From Flavobacteriaceae bacterium (lineage in GTDB: Bacteria > Bacteroidota > Bacteroidia > Flavobacteriales > Flavobacteriaceae), in assembly GCA_002693605.1 (NCBI GenBank), contig NZQO01000159.1:1-7561 (forward strand): 7,561 bases of DNA, written 5' to 3'. Shown piece after piece: positions 1-6,410 of the stretch. Every line of letters starts with the position of its first letter. Positions within the stretch are counted from its first letter, which is position 1. Under the pieces are notes generated by a model that was given only the letters and a program-made list of their open reading frames with translations, searched no databases and was not told where the DNA came from. Position numbers and translations under genes: made by a program.

Positions 1-30
1 ATCTGCGTAAAAGTATAAATCGTACCCTTA

Positions 31-38
31 CAAACCTA
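31..38 (-). promoter_or_regulatory. Possible -7 element for a leftward gene outside the window
   Basis: Read on the minus strand this is TAGGTTTG, a full match to the Bacteroidota -7 consensus TAnnTTTG. No TTG-type -33 element is seen at the expected distance upstream (it would lie at about positions 56-64). If real, it would drive a gene transcribed leftward off the window edge, divergent from holA. An 8-base match with two free positions can occur by chance, so this is weak. Confidence 0.25.
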
Positions 39-56
39 TAAACCACCCGTTTTTTT

Positions 57-1061
57 ATGTCGTTGGATACCGCGAGAGCTATAATTTTAGACATACAACG
101 AGGAAATATAAAGCCCATTTACTTCCTCGCCGGCGAGGAGCCTTTCTACATCGATATGATTTCAGGATATATCGAAAAAACGGTACTGTCCGAAGATGAG
201 AAGGGTTTCAACCAAATGGTTTTATACGGTCGCGACGCCGAGGTAGAGGATATTATAAGCAACGCAAAGCGATATCCTATGATGGCCCAGCGGCAAGTAA
301 TTATCGTGAAAGAAGCGCAGGATCTGTCCCGAACTATAGACAATCTAGGGGCGTATGCCCAAAACCCGCAGCCAACGACTGTATTGGTGCTTTGTTATAA
401 GCACAAGAAACTCGATGGAAGGAAGTCGCTTGGCAAGCACATCAAATCGCACGGGGTTTATTTTGAGGGCAAGAAAATGTACGACAACCAGGTGCCGCGG
501 TGGATAACCGATGTACTCTCTAAAAAAGGGTATAGCATTACGCCCAAGGCATCGTTGATGCTCACCGAATTTCTGGGGAACGACTTGGGAAAGATCATGA
601 AAGAGCTGGAAAAGCTGGAGGTAATTATAAGGCCCGGCCAACAGATAACCCCACAAATTGTTGAGGAGAATATCGGCATTAGCAAAGACTTCAATAATTT
701 TGAGCTCCAAAACGCCATTGGGTCGCGAAATATAAAAAAAGCGTTTGCCATTGCTAAATACTTCGGCCAGAACTCCAGCAACCATCCATTGTTAATGACC
801 ACAGCCATTCTTTACATGTACTTTTCGAAAGTGTTGATGTACCATGCATTACCTTCAAAAGGCAATGCTGCAAAGGACCTTGGTATTACGCCCTATTTCA
901 TAAAGGACTATGAAATGGCTGCACGAAATTATTCCATGAAAAAAGTGGGTGCCATTATACACGACATTCGTATGGCCGATGTAAAGGCGAAAGGCGTCGG
1001 CTCTGCCAGCGCTAGTGACGGTGAATTGCTGAACGAGCTACTCTTCAAGATTTTCAGTTAA
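57..1061 (+). CDS. holA: DNA polymerase III subunit delta (clamp loader)
   Basis: This 334-residue protein matches the delta subunit of the replicative polymerase clamp loader, a cytosolic protein that opens the sliding beta clamp. The N-terminal part has the family signature GNIKPIYFLAGEEPFYID (residues 17-33), with the GEEPF loop where the subunit's degenerate AAA+ fold begins. It continues with NAKRYPMMAQRQVIIVKEAQ (69-88) and the helical lid segment LTEFLGNDLGKIMKELEKL (169-187). The C-terminal collar region ends with KGVGSASASDGELLNELLFKIF (312-333), as in flavobacterial homologues. The length is normal for the family. The ATG at 57 follows a T-run and has no Shine-Dalgarno sequence, which is usual in Bacteroidota; the conserved N-terminus starts soon after it, so this start fits. 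The gene converges on the DoxX gene with 23 bases between their stops. No promoter is visible in the 56 bases upstream. Family assignment is from recognised conserved segments. Confidence 0.95.
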   Translation: MSLDTARAIILDIQRGNIKPIYFLAGEEPFYIDMISGYIEKTVLSEDEKGFNQMVLYGRDAEVEDIISNAKRYPMMAQRQVIIVKEAQDLSRTIDNLGAYAQNPQPTTVLVLCYKHKKLDGRKSLGKHIKSHGVYFEGKKMYDNQVPRWITDVLSKKGYSITPKASLMLTEFLGNDLGKIMKELEKLEVIIRPGQQITPQIVEENIGISKDFNNFELQNAIGSRNIKKAFAIAKYFGQNSSNHPLLMTTAILYMYFSKVLMYHALPSKGNAAKDLGITPYFIKDYEMAARNYSMKKVGAIIHDIRMADVKAKGVGSASASDGELLNELLFKIFS

Positions 1062-1084
1062 GGGGAAATTATCTACACCGATTG

Positions 1085-1456
1085 CTACGACCGGTCGAAG
1101 GAGTATCGTCCCGGCCCAACTAGTGCGATGACAATGAACGCAACAAGATAGAGCAGTGCTTTTTCCTTTTGGCCAAAGGGGTCATTCCCGTGAACAACGA
1201 AAGCAGCGACCGCCATAGTTATTATGGTGGGTATGGCCGCCCAACGGGTTTTCCACCCCACGATAATCAATAGTGGGCAAATAACCTCCCCGATAATAAC
1301 GAGCAGTAGGGAGAGGGTAGGGCCGAGACCAAGAGGATCGCCAAATTCAAGATTTCCCTGTAGGGCCCTTAGTAACTTAGGTAGGCCGTGGGTGAGCATC
1401 AGTCCCGAGAATCCCAGGCGAAGCAGCAGTAGGCCGGCGTGGTAGGAAGTAACCAT
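1085..1456 (-). CDS. DoxX family small integral membrane protein
   Basis: This is a 123-residue inner-membrane protein of the DoxX family (DoxX/SURF4-like), with about four hydrophobic segments at residues 8-26, 46-66, 72-90 and 98-115. Visible family features are LLLRLGFSGLMLTHGLPKL (9-27), a Glu in the second segment followed by GWKTRW (GEV at 56-58, GWKTRW at 67-72), and HGNDPFGQKEKALLYL (89-104) before a short GPGRYSFDRS tail. Family members have been linked to respiration, sulfur metabolism and oxidative stress, but the biochemical role of this one is not predictable. The frame could open 13 codons earlier (1495), but the Met at 1456 is preferred: the family N-terminus aligns there, it has an A-rich leader, and the extension has no family resemblance. 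It stands alone on the minus strand, convergent with holA and divergent from menA. Confidence 0.9.
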   Translation of the reverse strand: MVTSYHAGLLLLRLGFSGLMLTHGLPKLLRALQGNLEFGDPLGLGPTLSLLLVIIGEVICPLLIIVGWKTRWAAIPTIITMAVAAFVVHGNDPFGQKEKALLYLVAFIVIALVGPGRYSFDRS

Positions 1457-1492
1457 AAATTTTTTGTATAGGTTAAAGCAGCTAAAGCTAAG

Positions 1493-1500
1493 CAAATTTC
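1493..1500 (-). promoter_or_regulatory. Weak candidate -7 element for the DoxX gene
   Basis: On the minus strand this reads GAAATTTG followed by C, one mismatch from TAnnTTTG. It lies 36 bases before the preferred DoxX start codon at 1456, giving a plausible leader of about 30 bases. No convincing -33 TTG is seen upstream. If it is the promoter, it also argues against the longer DoxX reading that starts at 1495. Prediction only. Confidence 0.25.
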
Positions 1501-1597
1501 TGTAACCGCAGTGGGTATGGCACGGGCTAAGTTAGATGAGGGTTAAATCTAAATCCAATGAAATTTTCAAAGGGGTAACCAATTTTATTTTATACCG

Positions 1598-1605
1598 TAT
1601 TTTTG
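1598..1605 (+). promoter_or_regulatory. Candidate promoter (-7 element) of the men operon
   Basis: TATTTTTG is a full match to the Bacteroidota -7 consensus TAnnTTTG and is followed by C, as is common. It lies 19 bases before the menA ATG at 1625, so transcription would start near 1611 with a leader of roughly 14 bases. The expected -33 TTG, 17-23 bases further upstream, is not evident. Its position directly ahead of the first gene of a tightly packed run supports it as the operon promoter. It also makes the TTG codon at 1619 a poor start, since that would leave almost no leader. Confidence 0.5.
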
Positions 1606-1624
1606 CGCTCATAAATAATTGAAC

Positions 1625-2539
1625 ATGGTTAAATTTCGAGCATGGATTTCCGCCGCCCGGCTGCGCACCCTGCCGCTATCGGTATCTGGAATAATCACTG
1701 CAAGTGCCGCTGCTGTGGCAAGCGGGCAATTTTCGGCAACGATATTCATATTGGCGTTACTTACTACTTTGGGATTTCAGATTCTTTCAAACTTTGCCAA
1801 TGACTACGGCGATGGCGTTAAGGGAACCGACAATGCCGAGCGAATTGGCCCCCGCCGGGCCATGCAGAGCGGATTGCTATCGGCGAGTGAGTTAAAATGG
1901 GGGATGGGCATCACCGCAGTACTTACGTTGTTGGTAGCCACCCTGCTCATCTTCGTCGCCTTCGGAAACGAGAATTTCCTGCTTTCATTCCTATTTTTCA
2001 ATCTGGGAATTGCGGCCATTATCGCGGCCATCACCTATACGGTAGGAAGTAAGGCCTATGGTTACCGGGCCTTGGGTGATGTTTTCGTATTCCTATTTTT
2101 TGGGCTGTTGGGTGTTATGGGGTGTTATTTCCTCTATGCGCAACATCTGGGCGATTTTATCGTATTGCCGGCACTTACCATTGGCCTCCTGAGCGCTGCA
2201 GTGCTCAACTTGAACAATATGCGCGATAGGATACCCGATGCGCGGGTAAATAAAAATACGTTGGCGGTATTATTGGGCGAGAAAACCTCCAAGCTCTACC
2301 ATACGCTATTGGTATTGCTCGCCTTCGCAGCGGCTATGATCTATACGTTCCTCATGGGTAATGGCTGGATGAGGTTTCTGCCGTTACTTGCGTTCCTGCC
2401 CCTTTTTCATAATATTAAGGTGGTATTTCGCAACACATCGCCAGCCTTGCTGGACCCCGAGTTGAAAAAAGTGGCGCTCAGCACTTTCCTGTTTTCCGTA
2501 TTGCTATTTGCCGTTATCTACTTTAAAGATTATATTTAA
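1625..2539 (+). CDS. menA: 1,4-dihydroxy-2-naphthoate polyprenyltransferase
   Basis: MenA is a UbiA-superfamily membrane enzyme that attaches a polyprenyl chain to 1,4-dihydroxy-2-naphthoate, giving demethylmenaquinone. The 304-residue protein opens with AWISAARLRTLPLSVSGII (6-24), typical of MenA. The first Asp-rich site is NFANDYGDGVKGTD (56-69; D60 and D63), followed by the MenA-specific RIGPRRAMQSG (73-83). The second site is NLNNMRDRIPDARVNKNTLA (195-214; D201, D205), which resembles the NNxRD...KNTL pattern of E. coli MenA. About nine hydrophobic segments span the rest. The ATG at 1625 is chosen over an in-frame TTG at 1619 that adds only two residues. This is the first gene of the probable operon; the next gene starts 16 bases after its stop. 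All motifs are intact. The prenyl chain length cannot be read from the sequence. Confidence 0.95.
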   Translation: MVKFRAWISAARLRTLPLSVSGIITASAAAVASGQFSATIFILALLTTLGFQILSNFANDYGDGVKGTDNAERIGPRRAMQSGLLSASELKWGMGITAVLTLLVATLLIFVAFGNENFLLSFLFFNLGIAAIIAAITYTVGSKAYGYRALGDVFVFLFFGLLGVMGCYFLYAQHLGDFIVLPALTIGLLSAAVLNLNNMRDRIPDARVNKNTLAVLLGEKTSKLYHTLLVLLAFAAAMIYTFLMGNGWMRFLPLLAFLPLFHNIKVVFRNTSPALLDPELKKVALSTFLFSVLLFAVIYFKDYI

Positions 2540-2555
2540 GGAAAAATAGCCACTC

Positions 2556-3236
2556 ATGAAAATTACATTTTACGGACAAAATACCCTAGCCATCGAGGTA
2601 GGGGGAAAGCACTTACTGGTAGACCCATTTATAACGGGCAACGACCTTTCAAAAGATAAGGTTGATATAAATACCCTGAAGGCAGATTATATCCTGCTAA
2701 CCCACGCGCACCAGGACCACACACTGGATGCCGAGGCAATTGCCAAGAATACCGGTGCCACGATCGTCAGCAACTACGAGATTGCCAATCATTACGAAGA
2801 AAAAGGCATAGAGGTACACCCCATGAACCACGGCGGTGGCTGGCAATTCGATTTTGGGTACGTAAAATACGTCAATGCTATTCACACCAGCTCCTTTCCC
2901 GATGGTAGTTACGGGGGTCAGCCGGGCGGTTTTATTATCGAGGGTGAGCATAAGAACATCTACATCGCGGGAGATACCGCACTCACTATGGATATGAAAC
3001 TAATCCCGATGCGAACTAAGCTCGATTTGGCGATCCTGCCTATTGGCGATAACTTCACGATGGGAATTGAAGATGCCATTCTCGCCAGTGATTTTGTAGA
3101 ATGTGATAAAATTTTGGGCGTACACTTCGATACTTTTGGGTACATAGAAATTGACCACGAAGAGGCCAAGCGGAAATTTTATGACGCAAACAAAGACCTT
3201 ATGTTGCTGGAAATAGGCGAAAGTATTGAACTTTAG
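2556..3236 (+). CDS. UPF0173-type metal-dependent hydrolase (MBL fold)
   Basis: This 226-residue soluble protein has the metallo-beta-lactamase fold and resembles the UPF0173 (UlaG-like) metal-dependent hydrolases. The start MKITFYGQNTLAIEVGGKHL and the LVDPF strand are typical. The di-metal site is visible as LLTHAHQDHTLDAEAIA (47-63), with H50, H52, D54 and H55, then H110 in AIHTSS, D140 in IYIAGDTAL (135-143) and H190 in ILGVHFDTF (186-194). The length is normal for the family and the site appears complete, so the enzyme should be active. No signal peptide or membrane segment is seen. It sits between menA (16-base gap) and menC (13-base gap), so it is almost certainly co-transcribed with menaquinone genes. 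Its substrate is unknown; a hydrolytic step linked to naphthoate or CoA-ester metabolism is an inference from position only. Confidence 0.92.
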   Translation: MKITFYGQNTLAIEVGGKHLLVDPFITGNDLSKDKVDINTLKADYILLTHAHQDHTLDAEAIAKNTGATIVSNYEIANHYEEKGIEVHPMNHGGGWQFDFGYVKYVNAIHTSSFPDGSYGGQPGGFIIEGEHKNIYIAGDTALTMDMKLIPMRTKLDLAILPIGDNFTMGIEDAILASDFVECDKILGVHFDTFGYIEIDHEEAKRKFYDANKDLMLLEIGESIEL

Positions 3237-3249
3237 CCCTTGACTTTCT

Positions 3250-4296
3250 ATGGATGTAAACGCCACCTACCAAAAATATATATTGAATTTCAAAAGGCCC
3301 AGCGGCACTTCACGCGGTATCCTTAAAACCAAGGAGACGTGGTTTTTGCGGCTGCAGCAGGGCAATCGCTTCGGAATTGGCGAGTGCGGTCTTTTGCGCG
3401 GCCTAAGTAGTGACGATAGGCCCGATTATGAGGACAAGCTGAAATGGACGTGCCGGAACATACACTTGGGCGAACAGGCGCTTTACGATGCGCTGGCAGA
3501 CTACCCTTCCATCCAGATTGGGGTGGAAACGGCATTTCGATCGTTAGGCGCGAAAGACCCCTTCGAGATTTTCCCTTCTGAATTTTCAAACGGCACGGCA
3601 GAAATACCGATCAATGGGTTGGTGTGGATGGGTGATAAGGGGTTTATGAAGAAACAGATTTCAGAAAAGATATCAGCCGGTTTCTCCTGTATAAAATTAA
3701 AGATTGGGGCCATTGATTTTGATGCTGAGCTCGACTTGTTAAAATTGATACGCAGGAACTTTTCGACGGGCGAAATTGAAATTCGGGTAGATGCCAACGG
3801 CGCTTTTTCGGCCGCAGAGGCGAGAGAGAAACTAAATAAACTTTCTCAATTTCACATTCATTCTATCGAACAGCCCATTGCCCCCGGACAAAAGGACGAA
3901 ATGGCGCGATTATGTGAAGATTCGCCCCTACCTATCGCACTGGACGAGGAGCTAATTGGGGTCACCTCGTTGGATGAAAAGGAAAAACTGCTCCAGCATA
4001 TCCTTCCGCAGTATATTATTTTAAAGCCAAGTTTGGTTGGAGGTTTCCGTGGCACCGACCAATGGATTGAAATTGCCGAGACGCAGGACGCGCAGTGGTG
4101 GATAACCTCGGCGCTTGAGAGCAACGTAGGATTAAACGCAATTTCACAATATACCTATACAAAAAATAGTAAATTGCCGCAAGGATTGGGCACTGGGGGC
4201 TTGTACACGAATAATATCCCGTCGCCACTAGAGGTAAGTCGAGGAAAAATAAAATATAACCGCGATGGCAATTGGAACTTGGCGGTACTTTCCTGA
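3250..4296 (+). CDS. menC: o-succinylbenzoate synthase (enolase superfamily)
   Basis: MenC dehydrates SHCHC to o-succinylbenzoate, the step before MenE. The 348-residue protein has an N-terminal capping region (about 1-120) with FGIGECGLLRGLS (41-53), then the enolase-superfamily barrel. Catalytic features are in order: the KxK motif IKLKIG (148-153; K149, K151), RVDANGAF (179-186; D181, first metal ligand), SIEQP (205-209; E207, second), ALDEE (230-234; D232, third), and ILKPSLVGG (257-265; K259, the acid/base Lys on the opposite face). TSALESNVG (287-294) follows. All catalytic residues are present. Alone, the fold would also fit dipeptide epimerase or N-acylamino acid racemase, relatives that can share OSBS activity. 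Placement between menA and menE makes MenC the best call. The ATG at 3250 is 13 bases after the preceding stop, without a clear Shine-Dalgarno sequence. Confidence 0.93.
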   Translation: MDVNATYQKYILNFKRPSGTSRGILKTKETWFLRLQQGNRFGIGECGLLRGLSSDDRPDYEDKLKWTCRNIHLGEQALYDALADYPSIQIGVETAFRSLGAKDPFEIFPSEFSNGTAEIPINGLVWMGDKGFMKKQISEKISAGFSCIKLKIGAIDFDAELDLLKLIRRNFSTGEIEIRVDANGAFSAAEAREKLNKLSQFHIHSIEQPIAPGQKDEMARLCEDSPLPIALDEELIGVTSLDEKEKLLQHILPQYIILKPSLVGGFRGTDQWIEIAETQDAQWWITSALESNVGLNAISQYTYTKNSKLPQGLGTGGLYTNNIPSPLEVSRGKIKYNRDGNWNLAVLS

Positions 4297-4313
4297 AAAT
4301 TAAACAAGAATCT

Positions 4314-5276
4314 ATGTACATAAAGCAAGCATTTTATTACCTGCACGATTGGTGGCGCTACGCCATTGGGGTCTTTGTTATTTTTCTGGCTTCGCAACTT
4401 GGGGCCATTCCCTTCGCCGTGATAGCCGGTCTCAAGGTTATGAGTTCCAATGGTAACCTATCCGATCTTGAGGACCCCGCCAAACTGATGACGGTGCTAG
4501 ACTCGAATCTCACGCTCTTCCTAATGTTGTTGAGCTTTGCCATAGGCCTTGGTGCCCTTTATTTAATAGTGAGATATCTTCATAGGCAAACTTTTACTAG
4601 CTTGACCACGAGCCGAAGGAAAACCGATTGGGGTAGAATCTGGTTCGCCTTTGGCCTAATTGCCATTGTTACCGTGGTGCTTACCCTAATCGATTATTTT
4701 AGCAACCCAGATGATTATGTGGTGCAGTTTCAATGGGGACCTTTTTTAATTTTGGCATTGATCTCGGTATTGATGATTCCGTTGCAAACCAGTTTCGAGG
4801 AATATCTTTTCCGTGGCTACCTTATGCAAGGTCTTGGGGTTATTGCCAAGAATAAATGGGTTCCGTTACTAGTTACCTCGATTGTTTTTGGGGGGCTCCA
4901 TTTTTTCAATCCCGAAGTGGAAAAGCTGGGAAATATTATAATGGTATACTACATCGGTACCGGGTTCTTGTTGGGAATTATTACGCTCATGGATGAAGGA
5001 ATGGAGTTGGCCCTGGGCTTTCACGCTGGCAATAATCTTATCGCTGCGCTACTCGTCACGGCCGACTGGACCGTTTTCCAAACCCACTCGATCTTCAAGG
5101 ATATTTCCAACCCTACCGCTGGCGTCGATGTATTGGTTCCCGTATTGATTATGTACCCCATATTCATTGCCATTTTCGCCTGGCGCTACAAATGGTCGGA
5201 CTGGAAAAATAAATTGTTCGGAACGGTCGAGGCGCCGGTTATACAAGCTGAAGAGCCACCCGTAATAGAGCATTAA
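4314..5276 (+). CDS. CPBP family intramembrane metalloprotease (Rce1/Abi-type)
   Basis: This 320-residue polytopic membrane protein carries the CPBP (CAAX protease and bacteriocin-processing, formerly Abi) domain. The catalytic set is complete: EEYLFR (162-167; E162, E163, R167), FGGLH (192-196; H196) and HAGNN (237-241; H237, N241). Hydrophobic segments lie near residues 16-40, 67-87, 109-127, 142-158, 185-197, 208-226, 234-250 and 272-290. The polar tail after the last one includes an acidic, proline-bearing end (PVIQAEEPPVIEH). The chosen ATG is 17 bases after the menC stop. The frame can be extended to a TTG at 4272, inside menC, but the added residues do not look like a protein N-terminus. 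Bacterial CPBP proteins have been linked to prenyl-protein or peptide processing and self-immunity; the substrate here is unknown. Its position between menC and menE implies co-expression, not a proven role in menaquinone synthesis. Confidence 0.9.
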   Translation: MYIKQAFYYLHDWWRYAIGVFVIFLASQLGAIPFAVIAGLKVMSSNGNLSDLEDPAKLMTVLDSNLTLFLMLLSFAIGLGALYLIVRYLHRQTFTSLTTSRRKTDWGRIWFAFGLIAIVTVVLTLIDYFSNPDDYVVQFQWGPFLILALISVLMIPLQTSFEEYLFRGYLMQGLGVIAKNKWVPLLVTSIVFGGLHFFNPEVEKLGNIIMVYYIGTGFLLGIITLMDEGMELALGFHAGNNLIAALLVTADWTVFQTHSIFKDISNPTAGVDVLVPVLIMYPIFIAIFAWRYKWSDWKNKLFGTVEAPVIQAEEPPVIEH

Positions 5277-5290
5277 GCAAATCCAACCCC

Positions 5291-6358
5291 GTGCAACTAT
5301 TCCATCCATCATTTACCTTCAACGGACTCCACTACGAGTCGGCCGATGAGTTGCTGCACTTTGCGAAAAAGTTGAAGGACCACGGCGATGACTACGAGAT
5401 TCACATGGGAAAATTTTTGGAAAAGTGGCTCGGCCCCGATACCCACATACTAGTAAAAACATCGGGTTCAACAGGAAAGCCTAAAAAAATATCCCTTTCA
5501 AAAAGCGCGATGATACATAGCGCTAGGGCGACTGCTACCTACTTTAAGCTAGGCGAAAATACATCGGCCCTGTTGTGCCTTCCGGCTAACTTCATAGCGG
5601 GCAAAATGATGCTCGTTAGGGCAATGGTATTGGGTTGGCAGTTACATGTAGTAGCGCCCGAAAAAGACGCCCTTACACAGTACGATAACGATTACGATTT
5701 CGTGGCGATGGTTCCCTACCAAGTGTATTTCTCGCTCCCGGCTTTAAAAAAAGTGAAGAAATTGATTATAGGCGGCGGGCCCATCACCTCAGACTTGGAA
5801 CAGAAATTACAACACGTACCTACCGAGGCCTTTGCAACGTACGGGATGACCGAAACCGTTACCCACATTGCCATTAGGCGCATTAACGGCCCGGCCCGTA
5901 CCGAGGTGTTCTCGGCACTTCCTACCGTAAAATTTTCCGTAGACACCCGCAACTGCCTGCGCATTCAAGCTCCCGGCATCATCGAGGAAGATATTGTTAC
6001 CAACGATGTCGTAAAGCTTATAAGTGCCACTTCGTTTGAATGGTTGGGAAGGTACGACAACGTCATTAACAGCGGGGCAGTAAAGGTTTTTCCCGAAAAG
6101 GTAGAGGAAAAGCTTGCCGCGCACATCACCTATCCGTTTATAATTGCCTCGGAAATAGATGAAGCGCTAGGAGAGCGCATCATTTTGATCCTCGAGAAAA
6201 GGGACGAGGCACTTCTTCCAAATTATGCCCAGGCATTTGCCACGCTCCATCCCTACGAGAAACCGAAGCGCATTTACACGGTCTCAGAGTTTCCGTATAC
6301 CGAAACAGGAAAGGTGAAGCGCAACGACGTCATACAAATGTTAAGGAAATACAAATAA
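5291..6358 (+). CDS. menE: o-succinylbenzoate-CoA ligase, short form (AMP-binding)
   Basis: MenE activates o-succinylbenzoate with ATP and joins it to coenzyme A, giving the substrate of MenB. The 355-residue protein is an adenylate-forming (ANL) enzyme. It shows the phosphate-binding loop KTSGSTGKPKK (56-66), ATYGMTETVTHIA (182-194), the hinge GRYDNVINSGAVKV (253-266) and a C-terminal domain ending in EFPYTETGKVKR (333-344), where K341 is the expected adenylation lysine. It is about 100 residues shorter than E. coli MenE; the reduced N-terminal part appears usual for Bacteroidota homologues rather than a truncation. The start is GTG at 5291, 14 bases after the preceding stop. The next in-frame Met (residue 39) would remove family-like sequence, and no upstream ATG is available. 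The hinge motif carries Ala at 263 where Gly is usual. It is the last gene of the tight run. Confidence 0.92.
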   Translation: MQLFHPSFTFNGLHYESADELLHFAKKLKDHGDDYEIHMGKFLEKWLGPDTHILVKTSGSTGKPKKISLSKSAMIHSARATATYFKLGENTSALLCLPANFIAGKMMLVRAMVLGWQLHVVAPEKDALTQYDNDYDFVAMVPYQVYFSLPALKKVKKLIIGGGPITSDLEQKLQHVPTEAFATYGMTETVTHIAIRRINGPARTEVFSALPTVKFSVDTRNCLRIQAPGIIEEDIVTNDVVKLISATSFEWLGRYDNVINSGAVKVFPEKVEEKLAAHITYPFIIASEIDEALGERIILILEKRDEALLPNYAQAFATLHPYEKPKRIYTVSEFPYTETGKVKRNDVIQMLRKYK

Positions 6359-6382
6359 ATGGTTCCATTGCGGCGCGATTTG

Positions 6383-6390
6383 TACATTTA
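6383..6390 (+). promoter_or_regulatory. Weak candidate -7 element for the M24 peptidase gene
   Basis: TACATTTA differs from the Bacteroidota -7 consensus TAnnTTTG only at the last base. It lies 20 bases before the ATG at 6411, the same kind of spacing as the men operon candidate. The gap after menE (52 bases) is clearly larger than those within the operon, so a separate promoter is plausible. No -33 TTG is seen at the usual distance. Low confidence. Confidence 0.28.
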
Positions 6391-6410
6391 GCCATCTTAA
6401 AATTCAACCT

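Larger units (their letters stand above)
1598..6358 (+). other. Predicted men operon (menA-MBL-menC-CPBP-menE)
   Basis: Five genes on one strand are separated by 16, 13, 17 and 14 bases, with one consensus -7 element ahead of the first and no terminator-like hairpin between them. This supports a single transcript. Three members are menaquinone enzymes; the MBL hydrolase and CPBP protease are passengers or undefined partners. The 3' end is uncertain because no terminator is visible after menE, so read-through into the M24 peptidase gene is possible. Confidence 0.65.

Noticed and set aside
345..785. 146-codon open frame on the minus strand inside holA (and a second one at 458-808).
   Set aside because: Both are antisense to a clearly recognised holA and resemble no protein family. 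They are by-products of holA codon usage.
1088..1097. Perfect 10-base palindrome CGACCGGTCG between the ends of holA and the DoxX gene, considered as a terminator.
   Set aside because: It lies in the last DoxX codons, has no loop and no T-run on either side, and is short enough to arise by chance.
1441..1452. 12-base direct match GGTAGGAAGTAA, repeated at 2041-2052 in menA, considered as an att-like repeat.
   Set aside because: The two copies lie in unrelated coding contexts on opposite strands, flanking similarity does not extend, and nothing between them looks mobile.
1474..1493. Short internal repetition (TAAAG/GCTAA units) ahead of the DoxX gene, considered as an operator or repeat array.
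   Set aside because: The units are 4-6 bases long, imperfect and confined to 20 bases, which is too little to distinguish from chance.
1619..1624. TTG start two codons before the menA ATG.
   Set aside because: It adds only two residues, and the ATG at 1625 is a stronger start. The predicted transcription start near 1611 would leave almost no leader for the TTG.
4272..4313. Extended N-terminus of the CPBP protein from a TTG inside menC.
   Set aside because: The 14 extra residues overlap the menC end in another frame and lack family resemblance. The ATG at 4314 gives operon-like spacing.
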